Positions 48,671 through 57,118 of a stretch of 64,000 nucleotides of DNA are shown here, in pieces. This DNA is from Nostoc cf. commune SO-36 (GTDB lineage: Bacteria > Cyanobacteriota > Cyanobacteriia > Cyanobacteriales > Nostocaceae), in the NCBI RefSeq assembly GCF_023734775.1, contig NZ_AP025732.1:1116001-1180000 (forward strand), given 5' to 3'. Below the pieces are notes generated by a model that saw nothing but the letters and a program-made list of their open reading frames with translations, ran no database searches and had not been told where the DNA came from. The position numbers and the translations under genes were made by a program. Position 1 is the first letter of the stretch. Each line of letters starts with the position of its first letter.

Positions 48671-51600
48671 ATGATTTTTTCGATCGCGAATACCTTCATC
48701 AAACGCCCGATATTAACTACCGTTTGTACCCTACTAATTCTGCTTGTTGGTGGCGTGTGTATTCCATTGCTACCGCTCAATTACTTGCCAGATATTGCGC
48801 CGATTCGCGTTCAAGTCTCAGCTTCTTATACTGGGGCGGATGTGGAAACTGTCGAAACTGCGGTAACAACTACACTGGAGCGACAAATTAACGGCGTTGA
48901 GGGATTGCAGTACATGACCTCAAACAGTTCAGCAGGTAGTAGCCAAATCTCAGTATATTTCGGGGCACAAACGGATAAAGATATTGCTCAAGTGAATGTC
49001 CAAAATCGCCTCGCCCGCGCTACGCCTCGTCTACCGACAACTGTGCAACAATTCGGTGTGACGGCGCAAACATCTTCTACTAGTATTTTGTTAGTGTATG
49101 CTCTTTATCCAGAAAATAATGAGTATGACGCGCTGTTTATTAGTAACTATATTGATCTGAATTTGCGAGATCAACTGCTGAGAACGCCGGGAGTTGGGGA
49201 TTTAACAATTTTTGGTGAAAAGCAGTATGCAATGCGGCTATGGCTTGATCCAAATGCACTGGCAAGTCGAGGCTTAACTATGTCAGATGTCTCTACGGCA
49301 TTGCGATCGCAAAACATTCTCGCCGGAGCCGGAACATTAGGCCAATCGCCTGTTCCTCCAGGTCAAAGTTATGAAATTCCGTTGCGAGTCAATGGTCAAT
49401 TTAAAAATGCGTCAGATTTTGAAAATTTAGTCATTCAAACGGGAAGTAATGGCAGTTTAATTAGGCTCCAAGATGTAGGTCGTGCAGAACTCGGCTCGGA
49501 GACTTACACCAGCAATGCCAGAAATAATGGTAAACCGTCCATTGGGATCGCAATTTATCAGTTACCTGGTAGTAACGCCCTGGATGTGGCGAGAAACGTT
49601 CAGGCTCAGATGGATGAGTTGATGAAAGACTTTCCACCGGGTTTAAAATCTGAGATTGTCTACGATACCGTGGGATTTGTGCAAGCGTCACTCGAAGAAG
49701 TATTGAAAACACTAGTTGAAGCGATCGCTCTTGTCGTACTAGTGATTTTTCTGTTTCTGCAAAACTGGCGAGCCACAATTATTCCCCTGGTTTCCATTCC
49801 TGTTTCACTGATTGGGGCGTTAGCATTCGCTTACGTGTTTGGATTCTCGTTGAATAATTTAACGTTATTTGGTTTAATTTTGGCAACAGGATTAGTTGTA
49901 GATGATGCCATTATCGTTGTTGAAGCGATCGCCAGCAAAGTTGAACAGGGAATGCGACCACTTCAAGCATCAGTCGAGGCAATGGATGAACTTACCGGAG
50001 CGGTAGTTTCAACGTCGCTGGTATTGATGGCAGTTTTTATCCCGGTGGCATTTTTCCCAGGCTCGACAGGAAAAATGTATCAACAGTTCGCGTTGATCAT
50101 TGCTTTTTCAATCGCCATCTCAACGTTTAATGCCCTTTCCTTTAGTCCGAGTATAGCGGCAATTTTGCTCCGTCCGCCTCGCCCTGCACGCGGCCCGCTT
50201 GGTTGGTTTTTTGGTCGTTTCAATCAAATTTTACAATGGATTATTGAAAAGAATTTAGCGACGGTGAATTTTCTGATTCGCGTTCGTTATGTGGTAATCG
50301 GATTATTTGTGGTTGGTTTAGCTGCAACTTATTTTATGTTTACCCATGTTCCCACCGGCTTTGTTCCGAATGAAGACCAGGGAATTGTCTTAGGTATTAT
50401 TCAAGCACCAGATGGAGTTGCCCTCAACTATACCGATCAAGTAATTACAAAACTCGAACAAATTCTCGAAAAAGAACCAGAGGTGAGTAACGTTTTTGCC
50501 ACTTCGGGATTTGGTTTTGCCGGTAGTGGCTCAAATCGCGGCGTGTTCTTTGCAAAACTCAAGCCGTGGGAGGAACGCACTCAACCCGATCAAAGCGCCT
50601 CTGCAATCTTAGCCCGAATAAATGGGGCATTTGCAACGATTCCAGAAGCTATTATCACCGCAGTCAGTCCCCCGCCGATTCAAGGCTTTAGTACCTTAGG
50701 GGGATTTGAGTTACAGCTAGAAGACCGTACCAACGGAAGACTGACAATCAATGATTTTTTTGCTAATGCTCAAGCGGTGATTGCCCAAGCAAATCAAAAA
50801 CCGGCGCTCAAAGGCGGCGTTTTTACCCAATTTACTGCCAGTACACCACAGTTTCAAATTGACTTCGATCGCACTCGTTTAGAAGCACTTAACATCGATT
50901 TTCAACAAGCCGTCACCACACTTTCAACGGCAATTGGTTCGCAGTATGTCAACGATTTTACCTTGGGACAGCGTACCTACCGCGTATATGTTCAGGCAGA
51001 TGCTAATTATCGGCGATCGCCAGATGATATTCGGCAGCTTTATGTGCGATCGGCAAATAACCAAATGGTGCGATTGAGTGAGGTTGCAAAAATCACACCC
51101 ACTACAGGCCCATCTGTCATCTCCCATTACAACGGCTTTCGCGCCATCAGTTTACAAGGTAGAGAAGCGTCGGGCTTTAGTAGTGGACAGGCGATTCAGG
51201 CAATGCAGCAAGCGGTGAGTGAAGCAGCAATACAGGGGGTTGGCAGTGACTGGATTGGCACTGCCCGCGAAGAATTAAGTGCAGGTAACTTAGGGATTTT
51301 GATTTTTGGCTTCGGAATCATTATGGTGTTTCTGACACTGGCTGCTCAGTATGAAAGTTATATTGATCCGGCGATTATTCTGTTGACTGTACCGTTAGCG
51401 TTGTTAGGTGCGTTGAGTGCCTTAGCTTTGCGCGGTTTAGTGAATGATGTCTACGCAAACGTAGCGTTAGTAATGCTGATTGGATTAGCATCAAAAAACG
51501 CCATTTTGATAGTAGAGTTTGCCAATCAAGCCCTTGAACAAGGTATGACAATTCGACAAGCAGCCGTAACCGCAGCACAAGAACGGTTCCGACCGATTGT

Positions 51601-51793
51601 CATGACTTCAAGCGCCTCCTTGCTGGGATTTTTCCCCCTAGTAATCGCCACCGGAGCCGGTTCTGCATCGCGCTGGTCGTTAGGAACAGCCTTATTTGGT
51701 GGGCTACTCGTGGTCGACAATCTTGAGTTTGCTGATTGTTCCAGTGCTGTATGTAATCATCAAGAATTTGGAAGAACGCTTCTTGAAGAATAA
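48671..51793 (+). CDS. RND multidrug efflux permease (HAE1), C-terminus frameshifted
   Basis: This 1040-residue AcrB-type proton/drug antiporter has the TM4 relay LATGLVVDDAIIVVEAIA and the second-half motif GLASKNAILIVEFANQ. AGGA precedes the ATG. The last 22 residues (VDNLEFADCSSAV...) are out of frame. Removing one G at 51710-51713 gives LLVSTILSLLIVPVLYVII and continues to 51965, the normal end of TM12 and the C-terminal tail. As read, the protein lacks most of TM12, which may abolish activity. It is paired with the adaptor at 47394. The break may be a sequencing error. Confidence 0.88.
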   Translation: MIFSIANTFIKRPILTTVCTLLILLVGGVCIPLLPLNYLPDIAPIRVQVSASYTGADVETVETAVTTTLERQINGVEGLQYMTSNSSAGSSQISVYFGAQTDKDIAQVNVQNRLARATPRLPTTVQQFGVTAQTSSTSILLVYALYPENNEYDALFISNYIDLNLRDQLLRTPGVGDLTIFGEKQYAMRLWLDPNALASRGLTMSDVSTALRSQNILAGAGTLGQSPVPPGQSYEIPLRVNGQFKNASDFENLVIQTGSNGSLIRLQDVGRAELGSETYTSNARNNGKPSIGIAIYQLPGSNALDVARNVQAQMDELMKDFPPGLKSEIVYDTVGFVQASLEEVLKTLVEAIALVVLVIFLFLQNWRATIIPLVSIPVSLIGALAFAYVFGFSLNNLTLFGLILATGLVVDDAIIVVEAIASKVEQGMRPLQASVEAMDELTGAVVSTSLVLMAVFIPVAFFPGSTGKMYQQFALIIAFSIAISTFNALSFSPSIAAILLRPPRPARGPLGWFFGRFNQILQWIIEKNLATVNFLIRVRYVVIGLFVVGLAATYFMFTHVPTGFVPNEDQGIVLGIIQAPDGVALNYTDQVITKLEQILEKEPEVSNVFATSGFGFAGSGSNRGVFFAKLKPWEERTQPDQSASAILARINGAFATIPEAIITAVSPPPIQGFSTLGGFELQLEDRTNGRLTINDFFANAQAVIAQANQKPALKGGVFTQFTASTPQFQIDFDRTRLEALNIDFQQAVTTLSTAIGSQYVNDFTLGQRTYRVYVQADANYRRSPDDIRQLYVRSANNQMVRLSEVAKITPTTGPSVISHYNGFRAISLQGREASGFSSGQAIQAMQQAVSEAAIQGVGSDWIGTAREELSAGNLGILIFGFGIIMVFLTLAAQYESYIDPAIILLTVPLALLGALSALALRGLVNDVYANVALVMLIGLASKNAILIVEFANQALEQGMTIRQAAVTAAQERFRPIVMTSSASLLGFFPLVIATGAGSASRWSLGTALFGGLLVVDNLEFADCSSAVCNHQEFGRTLLEE

Positions 51794-51965
51794 ACCTACT
51801 AATCGTTCCCAACCGCCATCGCCAGATGGAAACGAAGATGGACAATCAAGAGCGATGCCAACTCCAGTTGAAGACGGTGCGCAAACGACGAATGCTCATC
51901 AACATTCATCTGTAATTGTCAGGCAAAATGCTGATGATAACAGACGTAATGATTCGAGTAATTGA
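51794..51965 (+). pseudogene. Displaced C-terminal tail of the RND permease
   Basis: The frame beginning inside the permease at about 51714 carries TM12 and then a hydrophilic tail (NLEERFLKNKPTNRSQ...NDSSN) to 51965. It has no start of its own and belongs to the gene at 48671. The following 51966-52480 contains only spacer repeats (GCTTGCGTCTCCC type) and no gene. Confidence 0.75.
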
Positions 51966-52480
51966 CACTCTCAGCGCTGTTCGCGCTTGCGTCTCCCTTT
52001 GGGAGAAGCGACTGAGATTCTTAGTTCATGGACGCGCCTTAAAATCAACTATCCTTTCGGCAATACTTAAACCGGAAGCCCGTTTATACAACCAAGCATC
52101 TAGTTTAATTTAGCTAACCCCAGTGGGCTTCATCTCCCTAAGCGTTAGAGAATAAATTCTCTAGTTCCAGTATGCCCTACCGTACTTTAATCAATTAATA
52201 GTTTTGTTTACTGGAATGAATGCTCGTTGGCATCCTAGCTTTTTTTATCGTGGTATAACGCTTGCCACTATCCATTATTTTTTCCTAGCCAGTCGTTTTG
52301 GGGTTGGTTATCCATTTGTGCTAGCGGTTATTCTACCTGTGGCATAGCTATATTTTACCATCCCACGGACTAGAAATTAATTCTGAATGCGGTTAAAACC
52401 GCACGAGTCGCTTATATCTCAGGTCTAAAGACACGCTCGCTTTACGCCTACCGACTAACTTGTAAAAAAGGATGTGAACA

Positions 52481-52648
52481 GCATCGACTTGCATTGTGAA
52501 CGCATTGGCTTGCATTGTGAACGCATCGACTTGCATTGTGAATGCATTGGCTTGCATTGTGAACGCATCAACTTGCATTGTGAATGCATCGACTTGCATT
52601 GTGAACGCATCGACTTGCATTGTGAACGCATTGGCTTGCATTAAAAAC
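52481..52648. repeat. Tandem array of eight 21-bp units
   Basis: Eight units of GCATCGACTTGCATTGTGAA plus one base follow head to tail without spacers. They alternate between a GCATCGACTT form and a GCATTGGCTT form. Because 21 is divisible by three, both strands show open frames, but neither has a normal start context or flanking coding character. It is a minisatellite, not CRISPR. Confidence 0.9.
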
Positions 52649-52876
52649 GCTACGCTTTTACCCAAAACTGTACTTAGAAAGCTAGTTCTCTGTTTGATAA
52701 AACCGCCCTGCCTCCTTGCTTGCGGGGAGGGCGTTAGAGGTAGGGTTGAGTACCTACTCACCCAGAACCGCTATATTACAAGAGGTAAAGATTAAACCGT
52801 AACTTTGGGAACCACTGAGACAATATAGGGTATGTTCTGATAATTTAGCAAAGTTATAAGCATTGGAGCGAAGCAA

Positions 52877-53158
52877 ATGAACGCTAAATTAATCGCTTTT
52901 TCTGGCTTTGTCACAGCATTTGTAGGTGCAGGAATTGGTTTTATTACTGCTAGTTTGCTTCCTTGCCCTTACACGAGTCAAATGTATAAAGATTTAGAGC
53001 AAAAATACGCAATCGTTGGTGCAGTTGCTGGCTTGCTGATTGGTTCTAGTCAAGAAATGATTCGAGAACTTAAGCAAGAGCGAGATGCGGAAGAAGACTT
53101 GCTACGAGATTTCAACATAGCTATTCACTCAAGTACAGATAAAAAAGATTTATCATAA
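52877..53158 (+). CDS. Small two-TM membrane protein
   Basis: The 93-residue protein has two hydrophobic segments (about 5-28, glycine-rich FVGAGIGFITASLL, and about 44-58, IVGAVAGLLIGSS), joined by a short loop with CPYTSQ. A charged helical tail (MIRELKQERDAEEDLL) follows. GGAG lies nine bases before the ATG. The family is not recognised; a glycine-zipper-like membrane protein is a fair description. Its end overlaps the 3' end of the convergent PEP-CTERM gene by 34 bp. Confidence 0.6.
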   Translation: MNAKLIAFSGFVTAFVGAGIGFITASLLPCPYTSQMYKDLEQKYAIVGAVAGLLIGSSQEMIRELKQERDAEEDLLRDFNIAIHSSTDKKDLS

Positions 53159-53805
53159 CAGTTTTTTGATAATCTGCGTCGACGATTCAATATAAAAAAA
53201 CCAATCACTCCCATAGAAAGGAGTCCTGTTATCTGATTTGCCTCTGGGACTGTTTGAAATGTTTGAATTGAACCTGAAATTAAAGGCAAACCTGTTACAG
53301 GAGCAGTGATGTCTGGGTTGCCGAGTGTAAGACTTTCTAAAAGCCGGAGCGTTCCAGTAGCACCGCTAAATCTGCCAGTGCCACCAGTAATAGATATAGT
53401 ATTATTCACACTTCCCACAGAATTGGGGAAATCAAGTACAGCGCTACCACTAACAATTCCAAAGAGTCTATCTTCTCCTTCATCAGAAATTGCAAAATTG
53501 CCAGATGGTAAGTTGTCTAAACCAAACTCTGCTGGGTCTGAGTCAATGACAATTACACCTGTATTTGAGTTAAATTCCCCATAGCCTATATTTGTGAGTT
53601 TCGTTAGACCATAAGCTGCATCAACGTTCTCTCCAACGCTTGTTATTCTTAAAATATTTTCTGTAATGGGCGTAAGGGTAGTTTGTGCATTGTAAGTGGT
53701 TGAAAATGGATATTGTGTTTGTGCAATTGCACTTTGTAAATTTGCTCCAAAACCTATTACAGTCAACCCTATCGTTACAAACCATTTAGTGGATGAGTAA
53801 AACAT
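53125..53805 (-). CDS. Secreted PEP-CTERM-type protein
   Basis: The 226-residue exported protein has a signal peptide (WFVTIGLTVIGFGANLQSAIAQ, cleaved near residue 29) and a beta-rich middle (ITGGTGRFSGATGTLRLLES). The C-terminal sorting signal consists of VPEANQ, a short TM (ITGLLSMGVIGFFIL) and a basic NRRRRL end. PEP-CTERM proteins are processed by an exosortase and exported to the surface or the extracellular matrix. About 20 residues follow the RRRR, which is longer than usual. No exosortase is in the window. Convergent overlap with the gene at 52877. Confidence 0.78.
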   Translation of the reverse strand: MFYSSTKWFVTIGLTVIGFGANLQSAIAQTQYPFSTTYNAQTTLTPITENILRITSVGENVDAAYGLTKLTNIGYGEFNSNTGVIVIDSDPAEFGLDNLPSGNFAISDEGEDRLFGIVSGSAVLDFPNSVGSVNNTISITGGTGRFSGATGTLRLLESLTLGNPDITAPVTGLPLISGSIQTFQTVPEANQITGLLSMGVIGFFILNRRRRLSKNCYDKSFLSVLE

Positions 53806-53861
53806 AATTTACCTGAGTTTTAGTCAAAAGATGAAATGGTATTGAAGAAGAATTCAGAAGT

Positions 53862-54018
53862 CAGAATTCAGGAGTCAGAATAAATTAGTGGGGGATTCAG
53901 ACCCACCACTGATAGCGACGCGGAAAGCGAGTCAGACGCTCCTGCGTCGCTAACGCTACGCTATCCACCACTCGTACAGAATTCATACTGAATTCTGACT
54001 CCTTACTCCTGAATTCTG
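53862..54018. repeat. Composite inverted repeat of spacer sequences
   Basis: CAGAATTCAGGAGTCAGAAT (53862-53881) returns inverted at 53992-54018, where seven extra bases lengthen the arm. Between them lie GTGGGGGATTCAGACCCACC and GCTCCTGCGTCGCTAACGC, both common Nostoc spacer elements. There is no coding potential. Confidence 0.6.
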
Positions 54019-54084
54019 TTTAGATAAAATTGCACATTAACTTGAATACCAAAATTAATAATATCAGGTTCGGTTAAACACTTA

Positions 54085-54242
54085 TAGGACTTACGCACGC
54101 TCTACGAATTCTTGGCGTTCTTCTCTAACGAGACGTTGCGCGATGGCGTCTTCTCTGCGAGACGCTTCGCGTTGGCGGAAGCCTCTTGTAGAGAAGGCTG
54201 TTCGATAAATTAAGCTTTTCGGCGATTTTTGCGTAAGTCCTG
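54085..54242. mobile_element. MITE, 158 bp, same TIR family, 5-bp TSD
   Basis: TAGGACTTACGCA (54085-54097) and TGCGTAAGTCCTG (54230-54242) are inverted ends with one mismatch. The direct repeat ACTTA flanks both sides (54080-54084 and 54243-54247). The interior is a string of GAGACGCTTCGCG-type repeats unlike the interior of the element at 45140, so only the ends are shared. Confidence 0.8.
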
Positions 54243-54257
54243 ACTTATAATATCTGT

Positions 54258-54284
54258 CGTTGGGTTGAGGAACGAAACCCAACG
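54258..54284. terminator. CGTTGGGTT...AACCCAACG hairpin
   Basis: A 9-bp perfect stem around GAGGAACGA is followed by TTTTAT. It lies 108 bp before ytfQ. It resembles a widespread cyanobacterial intergenic palindrome and may also act as a terminator on the plus strand. Confidence 0.5.
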
Positions 54285-54391
54285 TTTTATCCTTATAGTC
54301 TTTGTTTTGAGATTAGCTCAATGTAGCGTTCAGACATGATGAGGTTATGAAGAATCAAACCTGTTTTGGATGCTCAGGTATCGGAGCCTAT

Positions 54392-55348
54392 ATGCCAAAG
54401 TTCTTGTTATTTAGCGCTTACATTGTGATTACTGTTGCGGCTTTTTCGCTGTCTGGTTGTGTGCGCGAGAAAACGAAAAAAATTGTCGGATTTTCGCAAA
54501 CGGAAAACATCGGGCCGTGGCGCATTGCCGAAACAAACAGCATTAAGGAGGAGGCCGCCAAGCGTAAAAAAACTTATGATTTTCTGATGACAGATGCCCA
54601 GGGGCAAACATCAAAGCAATTTGCCGACATTGAGGATCTAATCGCACGACAAGTTGATGTCATATTTCTTGCACCACGAGAGTATGAAGGTCTTACACCC
54701 GCCCTCGAAGCAGCGAGGGCGGCAAAAATACCAGTTTTTCTCATCGACCGTGAAGCGGCAGGAAAACCAGGCGAACATTTCGTTAGCTTTCTGGGGTCGG
54801 ATTTTATCGCCCAAGGCCGCCGCGTTGGCGAATGGCTAGCCCAGGCAACCGACGGCAAAGCATCCATTGTGGAACTTACTGGAACAGCGGGTTCATCTGT
54901 GGCAATTGATCGGGCTAAGGGGTTTCGTGATGCGATCGCCAATTATCCCAACATGAAGATCGTCGCTACGCAAACGGCAGATTTTTCACGGGCTGCGGCC
55001 CAGAGGGTAATGGAAAACATCATCCAGGCTAAGGGTTCCGACATCACCGCAGTGTATGCTCACAACGACGAAATGGCATTAGGTGCTATCCAAGCTCTCA
55101 AATCCGCAGGTATGAAGCCAGGCAAGGATGTAATAGTCGGTTCAATCGATGGCCAGAAAGCCGCACTTGAGGCGATTATCCGGGGTGAGCTTGGCGTGAG
55201 TGTCGAGTCAAACCCGCGTTTTGGCACACTTGTTTTCGCCACGATGGAGGAGTATTTTGCCGGCAAGAAAATTCCGACTAGGATTATTCTCAAGGATAGA
55301 CTCTTCGACGTGACCAACGCTAAAGATTTCGTAGATGAAGCATACTAA
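54392..55348 (+). CDS. ytfQ: Sugar ABC importer binding protein, YtfQ-like
   Basis: This periplasmic sugar-binding lipoprotein has 318 residues. GGAG five bases before the ATG at 54392 fixes the start (MPKFLLFSAYIVI), followed by a lipobox ending SLSGC. The type I periplasmic-binding fold is clear: VGFSQTENIGPWRIAETNS, VDVIFLAPREYEG, IPVFLIDREA, SSVAIDRAKGFRDAI, AVYAHNDEMALGAIQALK and KDVIVGSIDGQ. The order and wording match E. coli YtfQ, which binds galactofuranose. The sugar here could be that or another furanose. The stop codon is also the first triplet of the TAATTCG repeat. The gene is GC-richer than its surroundings. Confidence 0.88.
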   Translation: MPKFLLFSAYIVITVAAFSLSGCVREKTKKIVGFSQTENIGPWRIAETNSIKEEAAKRKKTYDFLMTDAQGQTSKQFADIEDLIARQVDVIFLAPREYEGLTPALEAARAAKIPVFLIDREAAGKPGEHFVSFLGSDFIAQGRRVGEWLAQATDGKASIVELTGTAGSSVAIDRAKGFRDAIANYPNMKIVATQTADFSRAAAQRVMENIIQAKGSDITAVYAHNDEMALGAIQALKSAGMKPGKDVIVGSIDGQKAALEAIIRGELGVSVESNPRFGTLVFATMEEYFAGKKIPTRIILKDRLFDVTNAKDFVDEAY

Positions 55349-55385
55349 TTCGTAATTCGTAATTCGTAATTCGTAATTCGTAATT
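55346..55385. repeat. Tandem TAATTCG heptamers between ytfQ and ytfR
   Basis: Five full units and one partial. The first TAA is the stop codon of ytfQ. Only 24 bp then separate the array from the ytfR start, so array length sets the intergenic distance in this operon. Confidence 0.85.
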
Positions 55386-55409
55386 AAGAAGGTCAGATAG
55401 GTAAAGCCG

Positions 55410-56954
55410 ATGAATCAGGCGACTCGAAATGTCCTGTGCATGACGGGGATAAAAAAAAGTTTTTCCGGCGTGCCAGCGCTCTGGGGGGTGGATTTTGAAC
55501 TGAGGCCAGGCGAGATTCATGCGCTGGTCGGAGAAAATGGCGCTGGCAAATCGACGCTCATCAAGATTATGACGGGGGCTTATCGACGAGATTCGGGTGT
55601 GATAGAGTACGACCAGAAAAGCGTTGCATTTTTGAACCCGACCGAAGCGCAGGCGGCAGGCATCGTCGCCGTCTACCAAGAGATCCAGCTTGTGGATTTC
55701 CGAACTGTTGCCGAGAATATTTTTCTTGGCAGGGAGCCGCATCGCTTCGGCATCATTGATAGACGGGTCATGAATACTAGGGCGGCGGATATCTTGGAGC
55801 GCCTGGGGTTGCAGATAGATCCGCGCTCAGTGGTTGGTTCGCTTAATATTGCTCATCGCCAGATGGTGGCGATCGCTCGCGCCATATCCTTTGGGGCGCG
55901 GGTGCTTATCCTCGATGAACCCACAAGTTCGCTGACGGAAACTGAAGTCTCTGTTCTTTTTAACGTCATGCGGCGGCTAAAGTCGGAAGGAACATCCATC
56001 GTCTACGTCAGCCACCGTTTTGAAGAACTTTACGCCGTGTGCGATCGCGTGACGGTATTGCGTGATGGACGTAACATTGTGACGCGATCGCTGTCTACGC
56101 TCAATCGTCTGGAACTCGTTTGCTATATGCTGGGTCGCCAGCCAGAAGAAGTAAGCAAAGGAGTCACGGCGTTTAGAGAACAGTCGCAAAACATCCTAGA
56201 TCGGCCAGTACTCCTCCAGGCAGAAGCTCTCAAATATAAAAAACGACTTGATGGTGTCTCCATTGAAATGCGGCATGGCGAAATCGTCGGGCTTGCAGGT
56301 TTGCTCGGCTCTGGTCGAAGTGAAACGGTGCGTGCCTTGTTCGGCGCTGAACCGCTTGAGAGTGGAACCGTAAAACTCGAAGGTAGTCTTTTATCCTTGC
56401 GCGATCCTCATGATGCGATCGCTGCTGGCATAGCTTTCCTTTCAGAGGATCGCAAGGCGGACGGCATCATCCCTGAGCTTTCGGTACGCGAAAACCTCAC
56501 GCTTGCTGCACTACCGAACCTGACGCAATGGGGCATCGTTTCCAGGAAACAACAGAACGAGCTTGTCGAGCGTTTCATGCGGCGTCTTGACATCAAGGCA
56601 GCCAGCGCCGAGCAGAAGATCCACGAACTCTCAGGCGGCAATCAGCAAAAGGTACTTTTGGCGCGATGGCTGTGCAAGAATACAAAACTTCTTCTCCTCG
56701 ATGAGCCAACTCGCGGTATCGATGTTGGTGCAAAGCGCGAGATCCAGCAGTTGATCGCCGAACTAGCAGAGCAAGGGTTAGGAGTTGTGATGATTTCATC
56801 GGAAGTGGAAGAGCTAGTTGAAGGTTCGCAACGTGTTATCGTCCTACGTGACGGGCAATCAATCGCGGAACTCAGTGGCGAACAGAAGAATATAAAGACA
56901 ATTTTGCACGCAATGGCGGAAGGTGCAGATCGTCAAGAAGCCGTCGGTAAATAG
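55410..56954 (+). CDS. ytfR: Sugar ABC importer ATPase, YtfR-like (two NBDs)
   Basis: This 514-residue double ATPase energises a CUT2-class importer. The first nucleotide-binding domain has Walker A GENGAGKST, Walker B VLILDEPTSS and an atypical signature LNIAHRQMVAIARAI. The second has a degenerate Walker A LLGSGRSET, the signature LSGGNQQKVLLARWL and Walker B LLLLDEPTRGIDVGAK. This asymmetry is usual for RbsA/MglA/YtfR proteins. It lies between the binding protein and two permease genes, in the same order as the E. coli ytfQRT-yjfF set. It is GC-richer than the flanking genes, suggesting past transfer, but it contains HIP1 sites, so it is not recent. Confidence 0.92.
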   Translation: MNQATRNVLCMTGIKKSFSGVPALWGVDFELRPGEIHALVGENGAGKSTLIKIMTGAYRRDSGVIEYDQKSVAFLNPTEAQAAGIVAVYQEIQLVDFRTVAENIFLGREPHRFGIIDRRVMNTRAADILERLGLQIDPRSVVGSLNIAHRQMVAIARAISFGARVLILDEPTSSLTETEVSVLFNVMRRLKSEGTSIVYVSHRFEELYAVCDRVTVLRDGRNIVTRSLSTLNRLELVCYMLGRQPEEVSKGVTAFREQSQNILDRPVLLQAEALKYKKRLDGVSIEMRHGEIVGLAGLLGSGRSETVRALFGAEPLESGTVKLEGSLLSLRDPHDAIAAGIAFLSEDRKADGIIPELSVRENLTLAALPNLTQWGIVSRKQQNELVERFMRRLDIKAASAEQKIHELSGGNQQKVLLARWLCKNTKLLLLDEPTRGIDVGAKREIQQLIAELAEQGLGVVMISSEVEELVEGSQRVIVLRDGQSIAELSGEQKNIKTILHAMAEGADRQEAVGK

Positions 56955-57072
56955 TTAGAAACAGAGCAGGACACAATACTTGTCGGGTTTTGGAGGAAAG
57001 GGGAAAAACCTTATATATCAATACGGTTTAGTTAAGGCTTAACTCGTTATCAAATTCCATTTTTTTAACGAA

Positions 57073-57099
57073 CCGCAAAGGACGCAAAGGACGCAAAGC
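57073..57099. repeat. Three tandem CGCAAAGGA nonamers before ytfT
   Basis: CCGCAAAGG, ACGCAAAGG and ACGCAAAGC follow each other, ending 20 bp before the ytfT ATG. Related units occur at 6763-6806. AGAAGGAAG just after the array is the likely ribosome binding site. Confidence 0.7.
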
Positions 57100-57118
57100 A
57101 AGAGAAGGAAGACAAACA

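Noticed and set aside
52481..52648. Possible CRISPR array.
   Set aside because: The units are head to tail with no unique spacers, and there are no cas genes nearby.
52393..52795. Open frames on both strands with 7-residue repeats (VDAFTMQ / STCIVNA).
   Set aside because: They exist only because the 21-bp tandem unit is divisible by three; no supporting start context or flanking domain.
54091..54282. A 63-residue minus-strand frame.
   Set aside because: It lies within the MITE and its repeats and has no coding character.
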